Positions 31,831 through 40,393 of a DNA stretch of 40,393 nucleotides are shown one piece after another (position 1 is the first letter of the stretch; every line of letters begins with the position of its first letter). Made by a program: the position numbers and the translations under genes. Location: positions 1 through 40,393 of the forward strand of contig JANYKR010000150.1 in assembly GCA_025358155.1 (NCBI GenBank), given 5' to 3'. Under the pieces are notes generated by a model. That model saw only the letters and a list, made by a program, of their open reading frames with translations. It did not search any database and was not told the DNA's origin. Source of the stretch: Betaproteobacteria bacterium. Lineage in GTDB: Bacteria; Pseudomonadota; Gammaproteobacteria; Burkholderiales; Burkholderiaceae_C.

Positions 31831-32178
31831 TCACAGCAAGAGGCCGTCGTCACCGAGTGCGGTGTCGATGCGGCGGATCAACATGTCGAGGTCGATGGCG
31901 CCCGGCGTCTCGGTCGCCCGGTCCGCCGCAGCGGCCGACATGGCGGCCGAGGCCGTCGTGGTCAAAGCCATGACCCGGTTCTGTTCGGCCCGTTGGTAGG
32001 CCAGGTTCAGGGCGGTCAGCACGGCGATGCGCTCGCGTGCCTTGACCTTGCCGGCGTCGCGGATCGCGCTCATCTCGCGGTCGACGATGCCTACCGCCTC
32101 GTGCAGCAGGGCTTCGCCATCGGGCGGGCAGGCCAGCATGTAACTCTGGCCGAGGATGGTGGTTTCAACCTGCTTCAT
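31831..32178 (-). CDS. zapA: Cell division protein ZapA
   Basis: ZapA bundles FtsZ protofilaments at the division ring. The 115-residue protein shows MKQVETTILGQSYMLACPPDGE as the N-terminal globular part. A helical coiled-coil half follows, including KVKARERIAVLTALNLAYQ, a strong ZapA signature. The C-terminal 35 residues are alanine- and threonine-rich, then acidic, as in other Burkholderiales ZapA. The start overlaps the zapB-like stop as ATGA, and 6S RNA follows after 55 bases. Confidence 0.95.
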   Translation of the reverse strand: MKQVETTILGQSYMLACPPDGEALLHEAVGIVDREMSAIRDAGKVKARERIAVLTALNLAYQRAEQNRVMALTTTASAAMSAAAADRATETPGAIDLDMLIRRIDTALGDDGLLL

Positions 32179-32432
32179 GCGGCGTCCCGGTCGGTGCTGC
32201 GGGCTTGCAGCAAGGCGGGGGCAACGGCCGGTGCGGCGCTACGCTCGGCCGGCAGGCGATCAAGCAGGGCATCGATGCGGGCACGCGCTGCGGCGAGCCG
32301 TGAGCGCAGGCTGTCGCGCTCGTTGCTGACGCTGCCGAGTTGTTGTTCGAGCAGCGCATTGGTGCGTTTGAGCTCCTCGTGCCGCAGCACCAGGCGTTCG
32401 ATCCGCTCGGCGAGATCATCGAGTCTTGACAT
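32175..32432 (-). CDS. Small coiled-coil protein, TIGR02449/ZapB-like
   Basis: This is an 85-residue, largely coiled-coil protein. MSRLDDLAERIERLVLRHEELKRTNALLEQQLG gives a regular heptad pattern for the first 60 residues, and a low-complexity A/P-rich tail ends at zapA. It matches the small TIGR02449 family found next to zapA in betaproteobacteria, resembling ZapB in size and heptads. ATG 32432 with AGGA nearby gives family length. The frame is open to 32573 but that part is GC-rich with no similarity. It overlaps zapA by four bases, so the two are co-translated. Confidence 0.87.
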   Translation of the reverse strand: MSRLDDLAERIERLVLRHEELKRTNALLEQQLGSVSNERDSLRSRLAAARARIDALLDRLPAERSAAPAVAPALLQARSTDRDAA

Positions 32433-32464
32433 GGACTGCCGCCGCTTTCCTAGGAGAGGTAGGC

Positions 32465-32470
32465 ATTGTA
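32465..32470 (-). promoter_or_regulatory. Possible -10 element for the zapB-like/zapA operon
   Basis: Minus-strand TACAAT lies 32 bases before the zapB-like ATG and would give a short leader of about 25 bases. The -35 region is GC-rich without a recognisable hexamer, so the call rests on the -10 and spacing alone. Confidence 0.35.
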
Positions 32471-32549
32471 GGTGGCCGCTCTGGCGGGCGGCTCCGCCGG
32501 CGGCCGGGCTGCCGGCGGCCAGCCGCTCGGCCTGCGATAGCATCGGGTT

Positions 32550-32810
32550 GTTGGTGCTCTGGCCGCCTGTCACGGACGGCCAGGTTAAACGGGAAGCAGG
32601 AGGGCCGCCATCCGCCGGATGGCAAAGTATTCACCCCAGCGGTGCAAGACTTTGGGGCCCAACCTGCGCTGCCCCCGCAACGGTAAGCGGACGGAATGTC
32701 TCAGGCCTCTCGGCTTGGACTGTCCCGCTCCTGTGTCTGACGCCACTGACCGGTCCGCCGGTCGGGAAGGCCACAGGGGTTGTTTCCGCCAGCCCGGATA
32801 CCGGCCAACA
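32550..32810 (+). promoter_or_regulatory. Cobalamin riboswitch (B12 element)
   Basis: The leader of btuB carries the conserved B12-element blocks in order: GGTTAAACGGGAA near 32583, GCTGCCCCCGCAACGGTAAGC (32669-32689), GCCACTG (32742-32748), GGGAAGGCCACAGGGG near 32764, and the B12 box region AGCCCGGATACCGGCC (32791-32806). Adenosylcobalamin binding should lower expression of the downstream uptake operon. The start coordinate is approximate. A -10-like TAGCAT at 32538-32543 would start transcription about there. Confidence 0.95.
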
Positions 32811-32818
32811 GAGTGGGC

Positions 32819-32847
32819 TGCCGCATGGCCAGATTGGCGCTGCGGCA
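32819..32847 (+). promoter_or_regulatory. Hairpin directly after the cobalamin aptamer (expression platform candidate)
   Basis: TGCCGCA (32819-32825) pairs perfectly with TGCGGCA (32841-32847), and inner GCCA/TGGC pairs extend the helix. No U-tract follows and the btuB ATG is 62 bases later, so it is more likely part of a translational or Rho-dependent platform than an intrinsic terminator. Confidence 0.5.
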
Positions 32848-32909
32848 ACCCGTATGAGCCCGACGCTGCGGGGAAGCAGCAGGCGGGCGCCCTGTTCCGG
32901 TTCAATCCC

Positions 32910-34877
32910 ATGATGAAGTTTTCTACCCTGGCGCTGCGTGCGCCTGCCGTCCATGCAGCTTGCTGGATGGTGTTTTGCGGTGCCCAGGCACCCAACGCGG
33001 TGGCCCAGGCGGTCGCTGCCTCCAGCCTGGCCAACCTGGCCAACCCGGCCAGCCCGCAGACCGTCACCGTGGCTGCCCGCGTGCCGATGGCCGCTGATCG
33101 CCTGACCGCCGATGTGGTGGTGATCGACAGCCAGCGCCTGCGCGACGCTGGCGGTGTGTCGCTGGCCGACGTGCTGCGGGCCGAGGCCGGCCTGCAACTC
33201 TCGCGCAACGGCGGGCCGGGCCAGCCGGCATCGATGTTTGTGCGCGGCGCCGGCGGTGGCAACACCCTGGTGCTGATGGACGGCGTGCGTCTGGGTTCGG
33301 CCACCCTCGGCCTGGTCGACTTTTCAGCACTGAGTCTGGCCCAGATCGAGCGGGTCGAGGTCTTGCGGGGCCCGGCGTCGAGCCTGTACGGTGCCGATGC
33401 GGTCGGCGGCGTGGTGTTGATCACCACCCGGCGCGGCCAGGCCGGTGCCCCGGCGTCGGCGATGGTTGCGGTGGGCGGCAACGGCTCCAGCGAGGCGGCG
33501 CTGGCTTTGGGTGGTGTGATCGTCGGTGCGCTCGGTGCCTGGGACTGGAGCGCCACCGCCGCGCGTGAAGCGAGTGACGGTGTCTCGGCGCTGCGCCCGG
33601 GCGACCGCTTCGGCAACTACAACCCCGACCGCGACGGTTTTGCCCGCCGCACCCTGCAGGCCCAGGTCGGCCTGACGCCGGCCGATGGGCACCGGTTGGG
33701 GCTGAGCCTGCAGGACAGTCGACTCGACAGCCAGTACGACGCCAGCCAGTTTCTGCCGCCCAACTACGCACAAGACGCCACACCTGATTTCCGCAGCAAG
33801 CAGGCCACCCGCCTGGCCGCGCTCGACTACAGCGGCCGCCTGGCGCCGGACTGGACAGTCAAGGCCGGCCTGTCGCGCAGCAAAGACGAGGTGCGCAGCG
33901 GCGGCAGCCTGGTTGAGCGCTTCGACACCCGCCGCGAACAGGCCTCGTTGCAGGCCGGCTGGATGCCGCTGCCGGGCCAGCAGTGGTCGCTTGGGGCGGA
34001 TCAGCTGACCGAGCACGCCGAGGCCGACGCCTTTACAGCCCCGGTACGGCGGCGCAACACCGGCCTGGCGCTGGCCTACGTGGGCGAGTTTGCGAACGGA
34101 CTGGGCGGCGTGCTGCGCGGCCTGAGCTTGCAGGCCGATCTTCGGCGCGATGACAACTCGGTCTACGGCGCGCAAAACACCGGCCGGGCCGGGCTGAGCT
34201 GGGCGCTGGTGCCGGGTTGGCGGGTTCGCGCGCTGGCCGGCAGTACCTTCCATGCGCCCAGTTTCAACGACTTGTTCTACCCGGGCTACGGAGTGGCCAC
34301 GGTCAAGCCTGAGCAAGGCCGCAGTGCCGAGCTGGGCCTGAATTGGCAGCAGGCTCAGAGCACGGCGTCGCTGACCGTCTGGCGCAACCGCATCAGCAAC
34401 CTGATCGCCTACGAGGCCGACAACACACGCTGTCCCAAAGACCCGGCGTACAGCTACGGCTGCGCCGCCAACATCGGCCAGGCCCGCCTGTCGGGCGCCA
34501 CGCTGGCCGCCCAGCAGGGCTGGGATGGCTGGACCCTGCGCGGCGAGTACAACTACCTCGACGCACGTGACGACGCCACCGGTGCCCGGCTGGCGCGGCG
34601 GGCGCGGCACCAGCTCAGCCTGCATGCCGACTGGCGCAACGGCGATTGGACGCTGGGTGCCGCCTCGCTCTACACCAGCGCCCGGCCCGATGATGGTGTG
34701 GTGCTGCACGGGCAGCAGACACTCGACTTGACGGCGCGCTGGCAGCTGGCGCGCAGCTGGCAGTTGCAGGCCAAGCTGCTCAATGCCACCAATGCCGACA
34801 TCGAGCCGGTGCGTGACTACCAGTCGCCGCGTCGCCAGGCCTGGCTCGGCCTGCGCTACGAAGGCCAGGCGCTGTAG
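32910..34877 (+). CDS. btuB: TonB-dependent cobalamin receptor (BtuB-like)
   Basis: This is a 655-residue outer-membrane receptor. A signal peptide (through about residue 32) is followed by a plug domain (about 50-165) with VTVAARVPMAADRL as TonB-box region, DVLRAEAGLQLSRNGGPGQPASMFVRG and LGSATLGLVDFSALSLAQIERVEVLRGPASSLYGADAVGG. A 22-strand barrel follows, ending in an aromatic/hydrophobic C-terminal strand (QAWLGLRYEGQAL). The ligand assignment rests on the upstream cobalamin riboswitch and downstream btuFCD/cob genes. The start at 32910 gives a plausible signal peptide. ATG 32913 is equally possible, and no ribosome binding site is clear. Confidence 0.92.
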   Translation: MMKFSTLALRAPAVHAACWMVFCGAQAPNAVAQAVAASSLANLANPASPQTVTVAARVPMAADRLTADVVVIDSQRLRDAGGVSLADVLRAEAGLQLSRNGGPGQPASMFVRGAGGGNTLVLMDGVRLGSATLGLVDFSALSLAQIERVEVLRGPASSLYGADAVGGVVLITTRRGQAGAPASAMVAVGGNGSSEAALALGGVIVGALGAWDWSATAAREASDGVSALRPGDRFGNYNPDRDGFARRTLQAQVGLTPADGHRLGLSLQDSRLDSQYDASQFLPPNYAQDATPDFRSKQATRLAALDYSGRLAPDWTVKAGLSRSKDEVRSGGSLVERFDTRREQASLQAGWMPLPGQQWSLGADQLTEHAEADAFTAPVRRRNTGLALAYVGEFANGLGGVLRGLSLQADLRRDDNSVYGAQNTGRAGLSWALVPGWRVRALAGSTFHAPSFNDLFYPGYGVATVKPEQGRSAELGLNWQQAQSTASLTVWRNRISNLIAYEADNTRCPKDPAYSYGCAANIGQARLSGATLAAQQGWDGWTLRGEYNYLDARDDATGARLARRARHQLSLHADWRNGDWTLGAASLYTSARPDDGVVLHGQQTLDLTARWQLARSWQLQAKLLNATNADIEPVRDYQSPRRQAWLGLRYEGQAL

Positions 34878-34918
34878 GCGCGAGCCATGGTCAGCCCTGA
34901 CAGCCCGGCGGGTGAGCG

Positions 34919-35911
34919 ATGAGTTGCGGCGCGGTGCTTGACGCGCCCCGCAGTGCCGCTGCCAGGCTTCGCCTGGGTGCACAGGCGGTGCTGCTCGCCT
35001 TGCTCGCCGCGATGCTGGCCCAGGGCGTGCAGGCTGCAGGGGCGGTGGGTCTGCCCGCGCCGACGCCTGCCGCGTCGCTACCGCCTGCTGCGCCGCTTGC
35101 ACTCACCGTGCTCGATGACCGCCAGCGCGCCGTCAGCCTGCCCGGCCCGGCGCGGCGCATCGTCTCGCTGTTGCCCTCGCTGACCGAGATGGTGTGTGCC
35201 CTGCAAGCCTGTGATCGGCTGGTCGGTGTGGACCGCTACAGCAACTGGCCGGCGGCGGTGCAGATGCTGCCCCGGCTCGGCGGGCTGGAGGACACCCTGG
35301 TCGAGCGCATCGTCCGCCTCAGGCCCGACCTGGTGCTGACGGCGGTGTCGTCACGCGCAGTCACCCGGCTGGAAGCCCTGGGCCTGAAGGTGCTGGCGCT
35401 GGAGCCTCGCACCCTGGCCGATACCCGCCGGGCGATGGCGGTGCTGTCCTCGGCCCTGGGCCAGCCGGGCCAGGGCGATGCGCTGTGGCTGCAGACCGAG
35501 CAGCGCATTGCCGCAGCGGCGGCGCGGGTGCCCCAGGCCTTGCGGGGCCAGCGGGTGTACTTCGAGGTGGCCTCGGTGCCCTACGCGGCCGGCGAGGCCA
35601 GTTTTGTCGGCGAGGTGCTGTTGCGGCTGGGCCTGGGCAATGTGGTGCCCGCGGCGCTGGGGCCGTTTCCCAAGCTCAACCCTGAGTTTGTGGTGCGGGC
35701 CCGGCCCGATCTGGTGATGGCCTCAACCCGCGGCCTGGCCGAAATGTCGAGCCGGCCGGGTTGGTCGGGTATGCCGGCTCTGCAGGGCCACCGCAGCTGC
35801 GGTTTCGATCCAGCCCAGTACGACGTGCTGGTGCGGCCCGGTCCGAGGCTGGCCGAGGGCGCGGAGTTGATCGCCGATTGCCTGGTGCGCTTGGGCCCGG
35901 CGCGGCCCTGA
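34919..35911 (+). CDS. btuF: Cobalamin-binding periplasmic protein (BtuF-like)
   Basis: This 330-residue substrate-binding protein has a signal segment (LGAQAVLLALLAAMLAQGVQA) and a proline/alanine linker. Its helical-backbone metal-receptor domain starts at RIVSLLPSLTEMVCALQACDRLVGVDRYSNWP, closely matching BtuF, and continues with ERIVRLRPDLVLTA and RPDLVMASTR in the second lobe. It delivers B12 from the periplasm to BtuCD. The gene lies 41 bases after btuB and 24 before btuC on the same strand. No clear ribosome binding site precedes it. Confidence 0.91.
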   Translation: MSCGAVLDAPRSAAARLRLGAQAVLLALLAAMLAQGVQAAGAVGLPAPTPAASLPPAAPLALTVLDDRQRAVSLPGPARRIVSLLPSLTEMVCALQACDRLVGVDRYSNWPAAVQMLPRLGGLEDTLVERIVRLRPDLVLTAVSSRAVTRLEALGLKVLALEPRTLADTRRAMAVLSSALGQPGQGDALWLQTEQRIAAAAARVPQALRGQRVYFEVASVPYAAGEASFVGEVLLRLGLGNVVPAALGPFPKLNPEFVVRARPDLVMASTRGLAEMSSRPGWSGMPALQGHRSCGFDPAQYDVLVRPGPRLAEGAELIADCLVRLGPARP

Positions 35912-35935
35912 CCCCATCCTCTCCCACCTTCAACG

Positions 35936-36994
35936 ATGGTCAAGCCCCCGCCTGTTCCGGTTGCCCGCGAGGCTGAAGCACGCCCACCCCCGCAGACCAG
36001 CCCGGCGGGGCTTACCCCCTTGCAGCTGGGCGTTGTGCTGGTCGCGGCGATGCTGCTGATCCTGCTGACCGGCCTGGCGGCTGGCAGCGAGGGCTGGAGC
36101 CTGGCCTGGGCGGATGAGTTCGACCTGATCCGCGCCATCCGCGCCCCCCGCACTGCGGGTGCGCTGGCGGCCGGTGCGCTGCTGGGCCTGGCCGGCGCAC
36201 TGGCGCAAGGCCTGTTCCGTAACCCCTTGGCCGACCCCTACCTGCTGGGCTCTGCCGCCGGTGCCGGCCTGGGCGTGGTGGCGGTGCTGGCTGCAGGCGG
36301 GCTGCTGCAGGCGGGCCTGGGGCTGGTGGCGGTGGGCTGGCTGCTGCGGCTGGGGCTGGCCGGGGCGGCTTTTGTCGGCGCGCTGCTGGGTGTCGGCCTG
36401 ACCCTGGTGCTGGCCGGTGGCGCGGCGCGGCCGCTGCGCCTGTTGCTGTGCGGCGTGGTGGTCGGCGTGCTGATGGCGGCCCTGTCGGACCTGCTGGTGT
36501 TGCTGTCGCCCGAGGCGCTGCGGGGCAAGCAGGTGTTCTTGCTGGGCAGCACCGGGTTTTTGGGTTGGGACAGCGTCGTGCTGCTGGGCGCCACGCTGGC
36601 GCTGGCCTTGCCACTGGCGCTGCGCTTTGCACGCGCGCTGGACGCCCTGGTGCTGGGCGAAGCCAGCGCTGCAAGCCTGGGCCTCAACCTGGGCACGCTG
36701 CGCTTGCTGCTGGTGGTGCTGATGGCGCTGGCCACGGGCGGCGCGGTGTCCCAGGTCGGGCTGGTGGCATTTGTCGGGCTGGTCGCGCCGCATCTGGTGC
36801 GGCGCTGGGTGGTCGTCACCCATGGCCCGCTGCTGGCCTTGTCGGCAGCGGCCGGTGCCGTGCTGCTGGGTGTTGCCGACCTGGCGGTGCGCAGCCTGAT
36901 CGCGCCGCAGGAACTGCCGGTGGGCGTGCTGACAGCGCTGCTGGGCGGCGTCTACCTGCTGTGGCTGCTGCGCCGCCAGAATGCCCGCACATGA
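35936..36994 (+). CDS. btuC: Cobalamin ABC transporter permease (BtuC-like, FecCD family)
   Basis: This 352-residue inner-membrane permease has about ten hydrophobic segments after a cytoplasmic N-terminal tail. FecCD-family signatures are RAPRTAGALAAGALLGLAGALAQGLFRNPLADPYLLG (residues about 65-102), GSTGFLGWDS, ASLGLNLGTLR, and VSQVGLVAFVGLVAPHLVRRWV, the coupling-helix region. It imports B12 with BtuF and BtuD. The order btuF, btuC, btuD and the riboswitch upstream fix the substrate better than the permease sequence does. Confidence 0.92.
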   Translation: MVKPPPVPVAREAEARPPPQTSPAGLTPLQLGVVLVAAMLLILLTGLAAGSEGWSLAWADEFDLIRAIRAPRTAGALAAGALLGLAGALAQGLFRNPLADPYLLGSAAGAGLGVVAVLAAGGLLQAGLGLVAVGWLLRLGLAGAAFVGALLGVGLTLVLAGGAARPLRLLLCGVVVGVLMAALSDLLVLLSPEALRGKQVFLLGSTGFLGWDSVVLLGATLALALPLALRFARALDALVLGEASAASLGLNLGTLRLLLVVLMALATGGAVSQVGLVAFVGLVAPHLVRRWVVVTHGPLLALSAAAGAVLLGVADLAVRSLIAPQELPVGVLTALLGGVYLLWLLRRQNART

Positions 36995-37015
36995 AGGCCG
37001 CGCCATGACATCGCC

Positions 37016-37825
37016 ATGCTGAGCAACGCGCTGTTGCAGGCCGAAGGCCTGGTGCTGCGCCTGGGCGGACGCCGGGTGGTGGACGGCGTTTCGCTGGGCC
37101 TTCACGCCGGTCAGTGGGCTGCGCTGGTCGGGCCCAACGGTGCGGGCAAAAGCAGCCTGCTGTCCTTGCTGGCCGGTCTGCGACTGCCCGAGGCGGGCCG
37201 CCTGCGCCTGGCCGGTCGGCCCCTGCAGGACTGGTCGGCCCGTGAGCGGGCCCAGCGCCTGGCCTGGCTGTCGCAGCAGGGCGAGGCCGAGGGGGACATC
37301 GCGGTGCTGGACGTGGTGCGGCTGGGCCGGCTGCCGCAGCAAGGCCTGTTTGGCGCGGCCAGCCCGGCTGACGAGGCGGCCGTGGCTGCGGCGATGGCCG
37401 AGACCGAATGCAGCCAATTTGCCCAGCGCCGGCTCAACGCCTTGTCTGGCGGTGAGCGGCAGCGGGTGCTGCTGGCCCGGGCCTTGGCAGTGGGCGCCCC
37501 CGTGCTGCTGCTCGACGAGCCCACCACCCACCTGGACGCACCGCACCAGCGCGCCCTGCTGCGCAGTCTTCGCCTGCGAGCAAGCGCCGGCGCGGCGGTG
37601 GCGGTGGTGCTGCACGACCTGAACCTGGCCTTGATGGCCGACCGCCTGCTGGTGATGGCCGGGGGCCGTCTGGTGGCCGACGGTGCGCCTGCGGAGCCGG
37701 CGGTGCGCCACTGCCTGGTCGAGGTGTTCGACCATGCCTTCACCATCGAGCCGCTGGGCCAAGGCATCCGGCAGCGCTGGATCGCCGTGCCAGTGCTGGA
37801 TGCGCTGTGGAACGGATTGCAATGA
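37016..37825 (+). CDS. btuD: Cobalamin ABC transporter ATP-binding protein (BtuD-like)
   Basis: This 269-residue ABC ATPase of the FepC/BtuD type has Walker A GPNGAGKSS (residues about 40-48), Q-loop in LAWLSQQGE, signature LSGGERQRVLLARAL, Walker B VLLLDEPTTHLD and H-loop VLHDLN. It lies 21 bases after btuC. The C-terminal 40 residues beyond the ATPase core (FTIEPLGQGIRQRW) are typical of siderophore/B12 ATPases. cobT follows after 33 bases. Confidence 0.92.
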   Translation: MLSNALLQAEGLVLRLGGRRVVDGVSLGLHAGQWAALVGPNGAGKSSLLSLLAGLRLPEAGRLRLAGRPLQDWSARERAQRLAWLSQQGEAEGDIAVLDVVRLGRLPQQGLFGAASPADEAAVAAAMAETECSQFAQRRLNALSGGERQRVLLARALAVGAPVLLLDEPTTHLDAPHQRALLRSLRLRASAGAAVAVVLHDLNLALMADRLLVMAGGRLVADGAPAEPAVRHCLVEVFDHAFTIEPLGQGIRQRWIAVPVLDALWNGLQ

Positions 37826-37858
37826 AACGGGGCCGTTGATGTCCCAGCTGGCGTAGCC

Positions 37859-38925
37859 ATGAACCCTGACACCGCTTTGCCCGCCGACCTGGCGACCCTG
37901 GTCGCTGCCATCAGCCCGCGTGGTGACGCGGCGTTGACCCAACGCCTGCGCCAGCGCCTGGACGGCCTGACCAAGCCGCTGGGCGCGCTGGGCCGGCTGG
38001 AGGCGCTGGCGCTGCAAGTGGGCCTGCTGCAAGGCCGGGCCGACCCGGCGCTGCACGCGCCGCAACTGCTGGTCTTTGCCGCCGACCACGGCCTGGCGCG
38101 GCAAGGCGTGTCGGCCTATCCGCAGGACGTGACCTGGCAGATGGTCGAGAACATGCTGGCGGGTGGCGCGGCGGTCAATGTGCTGGCGCTCCAGCACGGC
38201 CTGGCGCTGACCGTGGTGGACGCCGGTGTGGCGCACCATTTCGGCCCGCGCGCCGGTCTGGTCGATGCCAAGCTGGCTGCGGGCACCGCCGACGCCAGCC
38301 TGCAGCCGGCGATGAGCGTCGACCAGGCCGTGCAGGCGATGCGCTGCGGCGCCCGCCTGCTGCAGGGCTTGCCGGGCAACGCCGTGCTGTTGGGCGAGAT
38401 GGGCATTGCCAACACCGCCAGCGCGGCGCTGCTGCTGGCCCGGCTGCACGGTGTGCCGCTGCACACGGCCACCGGTCGCGGCACCGGGCTGGACGACGCC
38501 GGCCTGGCCCACAAACAGGCGGTGCTGGCGCGGGCTCTGGCGCGTGCGCCCGAGGCCCGGCAACCGCTGGCGGTGCTGGCCGAGTTCGGCGGCTTCGAGA
38601 TCGCGATGCTGGCCGGCGCCCTGCTGGCCGCTGCGGCCGAGCGGCGCACCATCCTGGTCGATGGGTTCATCGTCGGTGCGGCGCTGCTGGTGGCGCATCG
38701 CCTGGCGCCGGCCGTGCTGGACGCCTGCGTTTTTGCCCACTGCAGCGCCGAGGCCGGCCATGTCGCGCTGCTGGCCGCGCTGGGCGCCAAACCGATGCTG
38801 GACCTGGGCCTGCGGCTGGGCGAAGGCTCGGGCGCGGCGCTGGCCTGGCCGCTGCTGGCGTCGTCGCTGCAGTTGCTGGCGGGCATGGCCAGCTTCGAGT
38901 CGGCTGGTGTCAGCGGCCGGGGTTG

Positions 38926-38926
<1 letters not shown>
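37859..38926 (+). CDS. cobT: Nicotinate-nucleotide--dimethylbenzimidazole phosphoribosyltransferase
   Basis: CobT makes alpha-ribazole 5'-phosphate for the lower nucleotide loop of B12. The 355-residue length is normal. Recognised segments are [20 protein letters not shown] near the N-terminus, [19 protein letters not shown] (residues about 78-96), [16 protein letters not shown] (GEMGIGNTT-type), a [11 protein letters not shown] phosphate-binding stretch, and the catalytic acidic region HCSAEAGH near residue 295-302, where other CobTs read EPGH. The stop overlaps the cobS start as TGATG. Confidence 0.95.
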
Positions 38927-39840
<914 letters not shown>

Positions 39841-40393
39841 ATGGTCGGCACCGTGGCGCCAGCGCTTGCGTTGTGGATGTGGCGCCATCCACGCCCGGTC
39901 GGTGCGGTCGGGCGCTGCATCGGCCAGACCGACCTGGCGCTGGACCGCCGCCGCGCCAAACGTCTGGCGCACCGGATTCGCAGCGCCGCCCGCCGCCACG
40001 GCTTGCCGCACGAGGTCTGGACCTCGCCGCTGCGGCGCTGCGCCCAGGTCGGCCGCCAGCTGGCCCGCTGGGGCTGGGCTCACCACACCGACACGCGCCT
40101 GCTGGAGCTGGATTTCGGCCGCTGGGACGGTCAGCCCTGGTCGGCCGTCGCTCACGCCGAGGTGGCCGTCTGGGAGGCTGACTTTGCCCACCATGCCCCG
40201 GGTGGCGGTGAATCGCTGACGGCAATGGTCCGGCGCTGCCAGTCATTTCTGGCGCAGCGCTGTGCAGCCCGGGCGGCTTCGAGCGCTGACCCTGCGGCAG
40301 CGGGCGCCGGGCCTGCCGCGTTGCTGCTAGTGGCCCACGCCGGCTGGATCAACACCAGCGCGCTGCACGACCCGGCCACACTGCAGGCCGCCC
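39841..40393 (+). CDS. cobC: Histidine phosphatase, alpha-ribazole phosphatase-like (partial, cut by window end)
   Basis: This frame starts immediately after the cobS stop and stays open to the last base, so the gene is 3'-truncated by the window at 184 codons. It is a histidine-phosphatase fold. MWRHPRP carries the phospho-accepting His (RHP in place of the usual RHG, as in other cobalamin-cluster members), followed by GRCIGQTDLALD, the second arginine region VWTSPLRRCAQVGRQLA, LLELDFGRWDGQPW and the late catalytic His in LVAHAGWIN. CobC removes phosphate from alpha-ribazole phosphate. Its place right after cobT and cobS supports this over phosphoglycerate mutase. Confidence 0.9.
   Translation, partial: MVGTVAPALALWMWRHPRPVGAVGRCIGQTDLALDRRRAKRLAHRIRSAARRHGLPHEVWTSPLRRCAQVGRQLARWGWAHHTDTRLLELDFGRWDGQPWSAVAHAEVAVWEADFAHHAPGGGESLTAMVRRCQSFLAQRCAARAASSADPAAAGAGPAALLLVAHAGWINTSALHDPATLQAA

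Noticed and set aside
32619-32909. btuB translation starting at the first in-frame ATG at 32619
   Set aside because: That region is the conserved cobalamin aptamer. A normal signal peptide begins only at 32910.

Overview
The window looks like chromosomal DNA of a high-GC betaproteobacterium, most likely Burkholderiales and probably Comamonadaceae-like. The support is uniformly high GC, many ATGA/TGATG gene overlaps, the zapB-like/zapA/6S RNA order, an assimilatory nirB-nirD-nasA cluster facing an ANTAR regulator, and a VanA very like known vanillate demethylases. I see no insertion sequence, prophage, integrase, toxin-antitoxin pair or CRISPR array. The window reads as core genome plus metabolic islands.

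Layout. 1-4560: tRNA-Ser(UGA), a CPA2-type cation/proton antiporter preceded by six CCCAG repeats, apaH, a CorC/HlyC-type membrane protein and a coupled sapC-like gene. 4602-5573: a lone Bug/TctC solute-binding protein. 5724-14421: a catabolic island with a MarR regulator, a palindromic operator, vanA, vanB, a complete LIV-I-type ABC importer and a MetE C-terminal-like methyltransferase. 14466-18172: housekeeping genes on the minus strand (sulfur transferase-like DUF442, YqeY, S21, a BaiN-type flavoprotein, YbiB).

18286-26110: nitrate assimilation. The minus-strand operon is nirB, a half-length PilJ/NIT-like gene, nirD and nasA. Its leader carries a sigma-54-type promoter and, about three bases past the predicted start of transcription, a hairpin with an A1/G4 hexaloop of the kind bound by ANTAR proteins. 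Divergently encoded is a 445-residue regulator ordered pseudo-receiver, ANTAR, NIT-like, NIT-like, so it looks like a sensor and antiterminator in one chain. This is the most interesting part of the window. Next to it is a GGDEF protein that has lost the catalytic motif but keeps the c-di-GMP inhibitory-site RxxD.

27516-32432: an oxalate-CoA-ligase-like enzyme, a PanE-type reductase, TauE/SafE and EVE proteins, 6S RNA, zapA and a zapB-like gene. 32550-40393: a cobalamin riboswitch followed by btuB, btuF, btuC, btuD, cobT, cobS and cobC (cut by the window end). This is one B12 uptake and nucleotide-loop assembly unit.

A recurring theme is short perfect tandem repeats at or just before translation starts: CCCAG x6 (antiporter), CACCCG x5 (livH) and CCCGAG x5 (cobS). 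Slightly longer repeats of 10, 17 and 22 bp lie between minus-strand housekeeping genes. Apart from 24361-24772, described below, no gene-free stretch exceeds about 260 bp.
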